A stretch of 64,000 nucleotides of DNA from Desulfosediminicola ganghwensis (lineage in GTDB: Bacteria; Desulfobacterota; Desulfobulbia; Desulfobulbales; Desulfocapsaceae). The notes below the pieces were generated by a model. The model saw only the letters and a list, made by a program, of their open reading frames with translations, did no database searches and was not told where the DNA came from. Position 1 is the stretch's first letter, and each line of letters opens with the position of its first letter. The position numbers and the translations under genes were made by a program. The stretch lies in the NCBI RefSeq assembly GCF_005116675.2, contig NZ_CP050699.1, forward strand, positions 3,681,001-3,745,000. Reading direction: 5' to 3'. Below are positions 54,937-63,860 of the stretch, one piece after another.

Positions 54937-56778
54937 TTACTCCACGGTCACACTCTTTGCGAGGTTTCTCGGCTGATCTACATCGCAACCCCGCCGATTG
55001 GCAATCTCATAACTCAGCAACTGGGCCGGTATGGTGTAGAGCAGCGGGTTCATCTCCTCATGGACTTCTGGCATATAAATCACATCATCGGTGATGTTTT
55101 TCAGATGGTCATCACCTTCTGTGCCGATCAGGATCAGACGCCCCTGCCGCGCCTTGATCTCTTCGACATTTGAGATGCTCTTTTGATATACGGCATCTTT
55201 GGGAACAAGGGCCAGAATCGGCATATCCTTGTCGATCAGCGCTATTGGCCCATGCTTAAGCTCTCCTGATGCATACCCTTCGGCATGAATGTATGATAAC
55301 TCTTTGAGTTTCAATGCACCTTCAAGCGCGATCGGATAACTCAAGCCCCGGCCTACAAAGAGAAAGTCACGTGCGTCATAAAAGGTCTCGATAAGCTCTG
55401 CGATCTGGTTCTGCATTTTTTTGAGATCACGGCCAATCACCGCAGCCACGTCGATGAGAGCCCTGCCGAGTTCGAGGCTTTTCTCGAGACTGACGGTACC
55501 TTTCAGCTGACCCAGTTGCAGAGTAAGCAGGAATAATGCCGCCAGCTGGGCAGTGAAAGCCTTGGTGGAAGCAACACCAATCTCAGGGCCTGCATGGGTA
55601 TACACAGTGCCGTCCGCCTCACGCGTCATGGTGGAGCCAACAACATTGCAGATGGTGATAACCTTTGAACCAAGTTGTTTGGCTATCCTGATGCCGGCCA
55701 GGGTGTCTGCCGTCTCACCCGACTGGGAGATAGAGATAGTCATCACACGTTCATCGATAACCAGATCCCTGTACCTGAATTCGCTGGCAATATCCACATC
55801 GACAGGGATACGGGCATATTTCTCTATCCAGTATTTGGCAACCAGTGCAGCGTGCCAGGAAGTTCCGCAGGCAACCAGAAAGATCCTGTCGATCTTGGTC
55901 ACATCCTCACTGGTCAGGTTCACCTCAGGGATAAATACTTCGCCGGTTTCAGGGTTAATCCTGCCGCTCAGGGTGTTGGTGATAGCCTGCGGTTGCTCAT
56001 ATATCTCTTTCAACATGAAATGCTTGTATCCGGCTTTTTCCGCCATAGCCGCATTCCACTCGATGATCTTAACCTCTTTCTCTACTTCAGCGCCGGTTTC
56101 CAGTGAACTGACTGCATAGCTGGAGGCGGTGATTACTGCCATTTCCATATCTTCCAGAAAGACTACCTTATTGGTATACGGCAGCAGCGCAGGGATATCC
56201 GAGGCCATCAGCATACCATTGTCTTCACTCACGCCAAGTACCAGCGGGCTCTGATTTCTGGCGGCAATCAAGGTGCCTGGTTGCTTGGCCCAGAGAACAC
56301 CGAGCGCAAAGGAACCGTCCACAAGCTTCAAGGCAGCCTTTACAGCTTCGACTAAATCATCTTTTAAATGTTCTTCTATGAGGTGAGCAAGAACTTCTGT
56401 GTCTGTCTCGGAGCTGAAAACATGCCCCTTGCTCTTCAGGTCTTCGCGCAGGGAATGATAGTTTTCAATTATGCCGTTATGAACCACGACGAGGTCACCA
56501 CTGCAATCACTATGGGGATGGGCGTTCTCCTCTGTTGGCGCTCCATGGGTCGCCCAACGGGTATGTCCGAGCCCTATATGCGCCTTGGCAATAATTGCAT
56601 CATCAATCCGATTCTCGAGATTTACCAGCTTTCCTTCAGCGCGGTGTTTAATCAGTCTGCCGTCTTGAAGATAGACAACGCCTGCTGAGTCATAGCCTCT
56701 GTACTCCAGCCGCCTTAACCCCTCAAGGATAACTGGAACTACACGCTTAGGCCCTGTATATCCAACAATTCCGCACAT
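54937..56778 (-). CDS. glmS: Glutamine-fructose-6-phosphate aminotransferase
   Basis: GlmS makes glucosamine-6-phosphate, the entry point to UDP-GlcNAc. The 613-residue protein begins MCGIVGYTG, so Cys 2 becomes the N-terminal nucleophile of the glutaminase domain; HTRWATHGAPTEENAHPH follows. Two SIS sugar-phosphate domains come next (ISQSGETADT, FVGRGLSYPIALEGALKLKE), and it ends DQPRNLAKSVTVE as expected. The leader does not show a glmS ribozyme that I recognise. Confidence 0.96.
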   Translation of the reverse strand: MCGIVGYTGPKRVVPVILEGLRRLEYRGYDSAGVVYLQDGRLIKHRAEGKLVNLENRIDDAIIAKAHIGLGHTRWATHGAPTEENAHPHSDCSGDLVVVHNGIIENYHSLREDLKSKGHVFSSETDTEVLAHLIEEHLKDDLVEAVKAALKLVDGSFALGVLWAKQPGTLIAARNQSPLVLGVSEDNGMLMASDIPALLPYTNKVVFLEDMEMAVITASSYAVSSLETGAEVEKEVKIIEWNAAMAEKAGYKHFMLKEIYEQPQAITNTLSGRINPETGEVFIPEVNLTSEDVTKIDRIFLVACGTSWHAALVAKYWIEKYARIPVDVDIASEFRYRDLVIDERVMTISISQSGETADTLAGIRIAKQLGSKVITICNVVGSTMTREADGTVYTHAGPEIGVASTKAFTAQLAALFLLTLQLGQLKGTVSLEKSLELGRALIDVAAVIGRDLKKMQNQIAELIETFYDARDFLFVGRGLSYPIALEGALKLKELSYIHAEGYASGELKHGPIALIDKDMPILALVPKDAVYQKSISNVEEIKARQGRLILIGTEGDDHLKNITDDVIYMPEVHEEMNPLLYTIPAQLLSYEIANRRGCDVDQPRNLAKSVTVE

Positions 56779-56998
56779 ACTATCTCCTTGTGATCTATTC
56801 TAAGGTCTTGTTTCGATACCGATTTTTCGAATTTCAGCCTGACAGGCTGATACAATAGACTACCATGATCTTTTTATGCAAGGCACGGTTTTTCTTTCCA
56901 GCAGGACTAAAACGCGCTAATGTGCTAATTTTATCTACGTCGTTCCGACGAATACAATTTACCCGCTAAGACAATTCAAACGAAGGATTCCCATCCCC

Positions 56999-57550
56999 AT
57001 GACTGACAGACAGCGTCTAAAAGAGATATTACTGGAAAAATCATACCGTAAAGGCACTTTTACCCTCACCTCCGGCAAAACATCAGATTTTTATATTGAT
57101 GGCAAGCAGACCACGCTCAGTGCCGAAGGTGCCTACCTGTGCGGTAAGCTGTTAATGGAACTCGTCTACAACAGCGGCGAAAACATAGAAGCAATTGGCG
57201 GCATGACCCTTGGTGCAGATCCGCTTGTAACCGCCGCATCTGTAGTGAGTTTTCTGGAAGAAAAGCCAATTCCCGCTTTTATCGTAAGAAAAGAAGCTAA
57301 AGGACACGGTACCGGCAATTACATCGAGGGTCTCAATAATATGCCAGAAGGCTGTACTGTAGCCCTGGTGGAAGATGTGGTAACCACAGGCGGCACCCTT
57401 ATAAAAGTAATTGAGCGTGTTGAAGCTCAGGGCTTTAAAGTAGGGTTGGTCGCTACAGTCGTTGAACGCCAGGAAGGTGGCGTTGAAGTGCTGGAAAAAG
57501 CAGGATATCGCCTCGAATCCATTTTCACTAAAGAGGAGCTGCTGAGCTAA
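56999..57550 (+). CDS. pyrE: Orotate phosphoribosyltransferase
   Basis: PyrE joins orotate to PRPP to form OMP in pyrimidine synthesis. The 183-residue protein has the family start RKGTFTLTSGKTSDFYIDGK, FIVRKEAKGHGTGNYIEG (catalytic loop) and the PRPP-binding VALVEDVVTTGGTLIKVI. Length is typical of the short bacterial type. A small zinc-ribbon gene begins seven bases after its stop and is probably co-transcribed. Confidence 0.94.
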   Translation: MTDRQRLKEILLEKSYRKGTFTLTSGKTSDFYIDGKQTTLSAEGAYLCGKLLMELVYNSGENIEAIGGMTLGADPLVTAASVVSFLEEKPIPAFIVRKEAKGHGTGNYIEGLNNMPEGCTVALVEDVVTTGGTLIKVIERVEAQGFKVGLVATVVERQEGGVEVLEKAGYRLESIFTKEELLS

Positions 57551-57556
57551 AGCCAA

Positions 57557-57727
57557 ATGAAATGCCGTAAGTGTTCAGCAAAACTGGAAGTACACCGTAT
57601 GTGCCGCAGAGTGCGGATGCGGTGTACAGGCTGCAAAACAGAATACCAAATCCATGAAGTAGCCAGCGATCTCGATGAAGAGACAGAAGAGCTGCTGGCC
57701 CGCTACACCTCGATCGTCTACGATTGA
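57557..57727 (+). CDS. Small dual-CxxC zinc-ribbon protein
   Basis: This 56-residue gene begins 7 bases after pyrE. The product starts MKCRKCSAKLEVHRMCRRVR, with CxxC pairs at 3-6 and 23-26 and one more Cys at 16. A conserved-looking acidic tail follows (ASDLDEETEELLARYTS). The pattern fits the 'dual CXXC motif small (seleno)protein' group I recall from sulfate reducers, in which one Cys can be selenocysteine; here all are Cys. Zinc binding is likely and function is unknown. The family assignment should be treated as recollection. Confidence 0.65.
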   Translation: MKCRKCSAKLEVHRMCRRVRMRCTGCKTEYQIHEVASDLDEETEELLARYTSIVYD

Positions 57728-57740
57728 GCCCCCGCCCGGC

Positions 57741-57791
57741 AAGTCATCTGCCACTTTAAGCCCCTTTGGGGTCTTCCCAGGCAGATGACTT
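57741..57791 (+). terminator. Branched terminator-like hairpin after the dual-CxxC gene
   Basis: A 12-bp outer stem (AAGTCATCTGCC with GGCAGATGACTT) encloses an inner stem CCCC-TTT-GGGG (57761-57771). It lies 13 bases after the stop. The U run is poor (TCAAACCTTTTC), but the structure is strong. Confidence 0.65.
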
Positions 57792-58055
57792 CAAACCTTT
57801 TCAATTTTCGCATACGCACTTTTTTTATCTCCCCGGGTATGTGGTCTCAAAGGCATTTTCTCTTCCTGCAATTCACCTCTATTTATTTGATATAAAAAAC
57901 GATTGCGTTAAGACAGACAACAGACCATAATGGTTGTCAGGATTCAACTTTTCTTTATCTGTAAACAGTCTGCAACATCAAAGGCAATTCATTGTAATCG
58001 CTTGCAAAAACGGCAACACATTTCTGCAGGCAGAATATCAAGGTTATAGATAGAA

Positions 58056-58571
58056 GTGAAAAAGAGTCAGCCTAATACAGCACATCAGGCCACCAAAGAG
58101 ACAATGAAGGCCTACGTGAACGAGGATGGTCACACAACTTTAGTTTGCCCTGAATGCAATGCAGTCAAATCAGTATCTGCAGAGCAGTACAGAGGATGGC
58201 TTCATAACCTTAAAGTCCGCTGCAACTGCTCCCATGTCTTTGTGGTCAACCTCGATTTTCGACAAACATTCAGACGGGAGACGAATCTCTTTGGTTCATA
58301 CAGCCTCCTTCCTCCTGCCTCAGGCAATGGAGAAGCCCAAATCAAAAATCTCTCCCTTAATGGTTCCAGTTTCCTTATTTCCAATGGAATGAGAGGCCTT
58401 GAGGTCGGTAGCCGGGGTCGCCTCGATTTCACATTGGACGACAAAAAGAAAACCAGGCTCATCCGGGAATTTGTCGTCCAGCATCTCGAGGGCAACGCTG
58501 TAGGCTGCAGATTCAGAAAAGACCAGGCCTTTGAAAAAGAGCTTGGCTTCTATCTTCGATTTGGCCCGTAA
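58056..58571 (+). CDS. PilZ-domain protein with N-terminal zinc-ribbon-like motif
   Basis: The 171-residue protein has a four-Cys motif (CPEC at 31-34 and CNC at 56-58) followed by a PilZ domain. The c-di-GMP-binding motifs are RQTFR (69-73, RxxxR) and NLSLNG (about 98-103, D/NxSxxG). It probably binds c-di-GMP made by enzymes such as the GGDEF protein at 31623. The output is unknown. The GTG at 58056 is used; an in-frame ATG lies at 58104. The gene ends inside the 3' end of hflX on the opposite strand (22-base overlap). Confidence 0.75.
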   Translation: MKKSQPNTAHQATKETMKAYVNEDGHTTLVCPECNAVKSVSAEQYRGWLHNLKVRCNCSHVFVVNLDFRQTFRRETNLFGSYSLLPPASGNGEAQIKNLSLNGSSFLISNGMRGLEVGSRGRLDFTLDDKKKTRLIREFVVQHLEGNAVGCRFRKDQAFEKELGFYLRFGP

Positions 58572-60205
58572 CCCTGTAGCCCCTTGCCCATCATCCGCTC
58601 TGCCTCCTGCAGGAACGGGGCGAGCGTCTCTGATTGGATAGCACTCACCAGCACACCTTCGCGCTCACACTCCGTCCGTATCATCTCCGGGTTCTCAATC
58701 CGATCCAACTTGTTGAACACTTTGAGGATTGGAATAGAATTCAGCTCCAGTTCACTAAGCAGGCTCTCAACGACCCTGACGTGCTCATGATAATTGGGGT
58801 TGGATACATCAATAACGTGTACCAGCAGATCTGCTTCCTGCAACTCCTCCAGGGTAGCCATAAATGCCTGAATCAGATCCTCGGGAAGATTGCGGATAAA
58901 GCCCACAGTGTCAGTAATGATCACCTCCATGTCGGTGGGAAAGCGCAATCTACGACTGGTGGGATCGAGAGTGGCAAAGAGTTTATTCTCGGCCAGGATA
59001 TCTGAGTTGGTAAGGGTATTTAATAAGGTCGATTTGCCAGCGTTGGTATAACCAACCAGGGAAATGACTGGCAGGTCCTTTTTTCTCCTCTGGGAGCGAC
59101 GGCGATACCGTTCCCTGCTGACATTTTTCAACTCTTTAGCCAGCCTCGCCAACCTGTCATTGATACGTCTGCGGTCGATTTCCAGCTTTGTTTCGCCCGG
59201 ACCTCTGGCACCAATACCGCCTGTCAGCCTGGAAAGCGCATCATCTCTGGAGGATAGCCGGGGCATCATATATTTCAGCTGTGCCATTTCCACCTGGAGC
59301 TTTCCCTCTCTGCTCATCGCTCTGTGGGCGAATATATCAAGAATGAGCTGGGTTCGATCGATTACCCTGAGATCCGTGAAATCTGTTATTGATCGTATCT
59401 GGGACGGATTCAACTCCTGGTTGAATATGAGCAGATTGGCGTCCAGCTGCAGAGCGAGGATCATAATGTCGGCGAGCTTGCCCCTGCCGAGAATTGTCCT
59501 GGGATTGACCACACGCCTTCTCTGCAGCACCGTCTCCAGTACTTCGACATCGTCAGTTCTGGCCAATTCCACCAGCTCATTCATCGACTCCTGAGCCTGC
59601 ATCTTCGATTCAGTACTGACGCTGACCAGTATTGCTCTGTCCTTGCCGGTTTCAACCTTACGTACCTTGTGGGCGCGGGAGAATTCAGCTTCGAGAGCAG
59701 CAACCAGATTTTCAAAACTTTCTGTCTGGGCCGCAGGGTGTACCGGAGGCAGAAAAATCCAGTTTCTGCCGTCTTCCCGCTTGTTAGGCACCAAATGTAC
59801 GGAATACAAACGCTCAGGCAACCCATCATCGGTAATCTTTAATACAGAGAGCAGATCGAGCCTGAGGAACAGCAAATCCATCAAGTCCTCGTCACTTATG
59901 TCCTCACCAGCCAAATGGGTATGGACAAGACGGACACCACGCAACCGGCCACCTGAGCTTCTCAGATGGGAGAGTTGTGGAATCAGGATGGATGAAAAAC
60001 TACCGACAATTACTGTCTCAATTTTTCCCGATCGATGAATGAGAATACCAACCTGACGGTTGAGTTCCTGTGAGATCTGGCACAAAGTACGTGCCATTTC
60101 TGAAGAGATTATCACCTCTCTAGGGACGCGCTTACTGCCAAGGCGTTCAAGAACCTTAAGCTGGTTCTTCTTCAGACCTTCTATATTACCTGTAACGATA
60201 CCTAT
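58550..60205 (-). CDS. hflX: Ribosome-associated GTPase HflX, probable ATA start
   Basis: HflX binds and rescues stalled ribosomes. It has the HflX domain (LVHTHLAGEDISDEDLMDL, ARTDDVEVLETVLQRRR), the Gly-rich linker GGIGARGPGETKLEIDRRR and the G domain (VGYTNAGKSTLLNTLTN, DTVGFIRNLPEDL, NKLD). The first ordinary start is GTG at 60115, but family N-terminal sequence continues 30 codons upstream (GNIEGLKKNQLKVLERLGSK) to an ATA at 60205. AGGAG lies 7 bases before that ATA, and no ATG, GTG or TTG occurs between. The ATA is two bases after the cytochrome stop. Confidence 0.9.
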   Translation of the reverse strand: MGIVTGNIEGLKKNQLKVLERLGSKRVPREVIISSEMARTLCQISQELNRQVGILIHRSGKIETVIVGSFSSILIPQLSHLRSSGGRLRGVRLVHTHLAGEDISDEDLMDLLFLRLDLLSVLKITDDGLPERLYSVHLVPNKREDGRNWIFLPPVHPAAQTESFENLVAALEAEFSRAHKVRKVETGKDRAILVSVSTESKMQAQESMNELVELARTDDVEVLETVLQRRRVVNPRTILGRGKLADIMILALQLDANLLIFNQELNPSQIRSITDFTDLRVIDRTQLILDIFAHRAMSREGKLQVEMAQLKYMMPRLSSRDDALSRLTGGIGARGPGETKLEIDRRRINDRLARLAKELKNVSRERYRRRSQRRKKDLPVISLVGYTNAGKSTLLNTLTNSDILAENKLFATLDPTSRRLRFPTDMEVIITDTVGFIRNLPEDLIQAFMATLEELQEADLLVHVIDVSNPNYHEHVRVVESLLSELELNSIPILKVFNKLDRIENPEMIRTECEREGVLVSAIQSETLAPFLQEAERMMGKGLQGYGPNRR

Positions 60206-60207
60206 GA

Positions 60208-62067
60208 CTATTCTCCTGCGTAATCAGAGTGAATTGGTGCTTTTTCCGTTCCTTCGGGGGCCGGCACCGAGACTTTTGCCTTAGTGCTTCTCTCGCACAC
60301 CATGCCGGCCTTGTAGGTTTTCCAGATCGGGTCGGAATAGGAATCATGACAATCCACACACAACCCGACCCGTAGTATTTTATCCAGCTCTGCTTTATTA
60401 AACGGTCGAACGTTATGGCGGGAACCATGCTGTAACTGTTCACCATCTATGGTCACCCAGGCATCAAACGGCACCGTGCGCCCACTGGTTGTCATTACAC
60501 CCTGCTCAACCCCTGAAAATTCGAGTTTGCCGTCCTTCTCATATATTTTTCCTTCCCCCAGCCCGACTGTCTTGGGGGATGAATGGCAATCAACGCAATT
60601 GCGACCTTTTTCCTGGGTAGTATGGGGATTAATAGCAGCCATGGTGAACCTGTTGAACCCTCCCGCGTCGTCGCCGTCTTCATCAACCAGAGTGACTATA
60701 TCCTGGCAACCCGGAGTGACTATCACGACCTCATCTTCCCATATTCCAAGCATGGGCTTCTCGTAGCGTATATACGACCGGCCTTCTTCCCACATGCCGG
60801 ACGTCTCTTCTAGCGTCAGCTTATCGAGATGTTTCTTACGCTGATCCTGCTTTACGTGACAACCATAACACTGCGGTACCCAGGTTGAGTGACACGACTC
60901 ACAGGTGACCCTCTTATGCGGCTCAAAATCACATACACCGGGTTTAGGGCCATTGAGCGGCCGAATGCGATCATCAATTTTACCCTGCAGGGCAACTTTA
61001 CCATCTGCATCAACCAGATTATTCAGTTTATCCCCCTTTCGGGTGGTACCTGGCGAGTCAGAATGGCAGACGATACAGGAAATCTCCAGCTGGTCCTCGT
61101 AATGTGCGTAGCTGGTGCCATCCCCCATAATCTCATTTCTGGTATGACAATCGATACACTGCATTCCTTTGCGGTGATGGACATCGTCGGCAATTTCAAG
61201 GTAAAAGCGGGCACCCGGCAGCTGCTTACTGCTCATGCCACCTTTCTCAAACGGAGCGCCATACCCTTCTGACTCGAAAATGCCAATATATGATAAGCCG
61301 ATGCGCCCGGATCGATTATGACAGCGAATACAGTTAGTCTGATCTACGGCGGCGGTTATGAGCGGGTGGGGTTTCTTCTCTTTGTCTTTCTTTTCCCTCA
61401 CCATATCATCGCCCTGAAGGCTTTGAACCGTCTCTACGGTTTCGGCGGGTTTCTGAAAATGACAGGCTGTACAGCCCCCGCCCTTTTCGTTAAAGAAATC
61501 AGGGGCACCCGGGAGATCATTTTTTTGCTTCCATAAATGGCAGGTGGCACACAGCTTTCTGTAATAGTCGAGTGCGAGAGAGGTCTCACCGCTCTCCAGT
61601 AATTGCTCCACTGTCAGATCGGTATCCTGGGAATCTGATTCGCCCCAGTAATAGAGCAGAGTACCGAGAATACCGCGATTAGTCGCCATAAGTGAGTTTT
61701 TCACCTTATGAGCATCTGTAGGATGGCAGCCCTCAACAGAACATGTTTTTTCTATGGTCCTGAGGTCACCCGGGTTTATCACCATGCCAGCGTGGGCTTT
61801 TTCTTTGGTGATAGCAAGCGGGTCGCCAAGATGACACGGTGCACAACCTATCATCCTGGCATCGTGAAAAGTATCGAGTTTGACATCCTCATGGCAGGAA
61901 AGGCACATATCCACCGAACCTGCGGCAGTTAAATAGAGCTGGTCAGGCCGTTTCAACCCAACCTCCTGTATCACAAAAAACGCCAACACTCCAAGAAGCA
62001 GAATAAGTGCAACGACCGGCCCCCGCACTCCTTTACTTAATATTTTTTTGGTATGATTTGCTGGCAT
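60208..62067 (-). CDS. Membrane-anchored multihaem cytochrome c, about 12 haems
   Basis: The 619-residue protein has one N-terminal membrane helix (about 16-35) and a large periplasmic part. There are 11 CxxCH motifs (first Cys at 55, 75, 173, 199, 246, 304, 331, 389, 400 and two more near 490 and 580) plus one wider CSVEGCH (109-115) that could bind a twelfth haem. It would carry electrons between the quinone pool or inner-membrane enzymes and periplasmic acceptors. I do not recognise a named subfamily. It is followed two bases later by hflX, an unrelated gene that probably shares its transcript. Confidence 0.9.
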   Translation of the reverse strand: MPANHTKKILSKGVRGPVVALILLLGVLAFFVIQEVGLKRPDQLYLTAAGSVDMCLSCHEDVKLDTFHDARMIGCAPCHLGDPLAITKEKAHAGMVINPGDLRTIEKTCSVEGCHPTDAHKVKNSLMATNRGILGTLLYYWGESDSQDTDLTVEQLLESGETSLALDYYRKLCATCHLWKQKNDLPGAPDFFNEKGGGCTACHFQKPAETVETVQSLQGDDMVREKKDKEKKPHPLITAAVDQTNCIRCHNRSGRIGLSYIGIFESEGYGAPFEKGGMSSKQLPGARFYLEIADDVHHRKGMQCIDCHTRNEIMGDGTSYAHYEDQLEISCIVCHSDSPGTTRKGDKLNNLVDADGKVALQGKIDDRIRPLNGPKPGVCDFEPHKRVTCESCHSTWVPQCYGCHVKQDQRKKHLDKLTLEETSGMWEEGRSYIRYEKPMLGIWEDEVVIVTPGCQDIVTLVDEDGDDAGGFNRFTMAAINPHTTQEKGRNCVDCHSSPKTVGLGEGKIYEKDGKLEFSGVEQGVMTTSGRTVPFDAWVTIDGEQLQHGSRHNVRPFNKAELDKILRVGLCVDCHDSYSDPIWKTYKAGMVCERSTKAKVSVPAPEGTEKAPIHSDYAGE

Positions 62068-62080
62068 CGTTGCGATTACT

Positions 62081-63727
62081 CTAGCCTCGATATCTTTGAG
62101 TGGTCGGGTACCTTCTACCGCATCCGAAGGCCTTGGTGGTCACCTTGAGTCCCATGGGCGCCTGCTTACGTTTATACTCATTAATGCGCACCCGATGAAT
62201 AATATCGTGCACCACAGCCTCAGCATAACCAAGATCGATAATTTCCGTGATGCCCTTCCCCTCTTCCAGGTAAAGCTCGAGAATAGCGTCGAGTATCTCG
62301 TATGGCGGCAAATCATCCTGATCGAGTTGATCAGGCTTCAGCTCTGCGGAGGGCGGCTTTTCGATTATACGCTCCGGTATGATCTCCCGCGCAATGTTCA
62401 CAAAACGCGACAGCTCATATACAAGCTGCTTGGGAACGTCGGATATCACCGCAAGCCCACCGCTCATGTCTCCATACAGGGTACAGTATCCAACCGCCAT
62501 TTCACTCTTGTTGCCAGTGGTCAGCAACAGATGCCCGAACTTGTTTGACAGAGCCATCAATAAATTGCCGCGGATCCGCGCCTGAAGATTCTGCTCGGTA
62601 AGATCGTGTTCAAAATCGGCAAATAATGGCGACAGACTTTCTTTAAACTGATCAAACAGCGGGGCAATGGGTATAATTTCAAAGCTGCAGTCAAGATTTG
62701 CTGCAAGCTGCCGGGCATCTTCAAGTGACTCACGGGAGCTGTAGGGCGATGGCATCGCTACACCAAGCACGTTTTCTTTCCCCAGGGCTGCAACTGCAAG
62801 CGCCGCAGTCAAGGCAGAGTCTATTCCCCCTGAAAGTCCAATCACAGCTGATTTGAATCCACACTTGGTAACGTAATCCCGAACTCCCAGCACCAACGCA
62901 TCGTATACTGTGCTGATGGTCGGCGGATCGACCTGGGCGTGCATATCTCCACGCCAGTTATCAGTATCAACAATCACCATATCCTCGGCAAAGCCAAGCG
63001 ACTGGGCAACCACCTCACCTTTTTGGTCCATGGCCAGACTGCGGCCATCGAATATCAGGGAATCCTGCCCGCCCACCTGGTTACAGTAGAGGAAGGGAGT
63101 CTGATAATCATTGCAGTAGCGCTTAAAGATTGAGCGACGGGTGTCCTCTTTGTCTCGCTGGAAAGGAGAGGCGCTGATGTTGATCATCCCGCTCAGCTTA
63201 ACCCCTTGTTCATTCGCCTTGTTATGGATTTCGGCCAACGGATCAACTGTATAATCATGCACTTCATGATGCCAGACATCTTCACAGACGGAAACACCGA
63301 AAAAGTGACCATCCAACTCATACAGTTCAGACGGGGAACCGGGCTCGAAATATCGTGTTTCGTCAAAAACGTCGTAGGATGGAAGAAGCTGCTTGTGTGC
63401 CTTGAAAACAACCTCGCCGTTTCGAACAACAACTGCGGAGTTATAAAGCGGTTTACCCCCCCCTCCAATCCTTTGTTCTATGCAACCAAACATAACGTCG
63501 ATCGCCGGCAAAGAATTAATGAGAGCCACTTTAGCCTTTTCATGATCGCGGACAAAGGACTGACGTTCCAGCAGATCCTGCGGGGGATAGCCTGAAATTG
63601 CCAATTCAGGAAAAACAACCAGTTTACAGCCTTTGATGTATGCCTCCCCGGCATAATCAATCATTTTCTGGCAGTTGGCGGGGAAGTCCCCAAGGACCGG
63701 ATTTATTTGAACAAGAGCAATTTTCAC
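62081..63727 (-). CDS. nadE: Glutamine-dependent NAD+ synthetase
   Basis: This enzyme amidates deamido-NAD to NAD using ammonia from glutamine. The 548-residue protein has an N-terminal nitrilase-fold glutaminase domain with the catalytic triad in FPELAISGYPPQDLL (Glu), KAHKQLLPSYDVFDE (Lys) and GVSVCEDVWHHE (Cys). The C-terminal synthetase domain has the PP-loop GLSGGIDSALTAALAVAAL and GNKSEMAVGYCTLYGD. Domain order and size are normal. It is 13 bases upstream of the cytochrome gene. Confidence 0.95.
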   Translation of the reverse strand: MKIALVQINPVLGDFPANCQKMIDYAGEAYIKGCKLVVFPELAISGYPPQDLLERQSFVRDHEKAKVALINSLPAIDVMFGCIEQRIGGGGKPLYNSAVVVRNGEVVFKAHKQLLPSYDVFDETRYFEPGSPSELYELDGHFFGVSVCEDVWHHEVHDYTVDPLAEIHNKANEQGVKLSGMINISASPFQRDKEDTRRSIFKRYCNDYQTPFLYCNQVGGQDSLIFDGRSLAMDQKGEVVAQSLGFAEDMVIVDTDNWRGDMHAQVDPPTISTVYDALVLGVRDYVTKCGFKSAVIGLSGGIDSALTAALAVAALGKENVLGVAMPSPYSSRESLEDARQLAANLDCSFEIIPIAPLFDQFKESLSPLFADFEHDLTEQNLQARIRGNLLMALSNKFGHLLLTTGNKSEMAVGYCTLYGDMSGGLAVISDVPKQLVYELSRFVNIAREIIPERIIEKPPSAELKPDQLDQDDLPPYEILDAILELYLEEGKGITEIIDLGYAEAVVHDIIHRVRINEYKRKQAPMGLKVTTKAFGCGRRYPTTQRYRG

Positions 63728-63860
63728 CTTTTACTCCAAACTCCATCATTATCTGCCATACAGGAGAACAAAATCCACTTCATTTTCACTCTACTATGAA
63801 AAGAAGAGAACCCGTCACGCCCGACCTTGCAGTTGCATCTCAATCTTTACAGGTTTTGAA

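Noticed and set aside
56779-56998. glmS ribozyme or riboswitch upstream of glmS
   Set aside because: The 220-base region lacks the recognisable core and pseudoknot elements, and it is shared with the divergent pyrE promoter.
59064-59594. Plus-strand open frame opposite hflX
   Set aside because: It is Ser-rich shadow translation of the HflX domain on the other strand.
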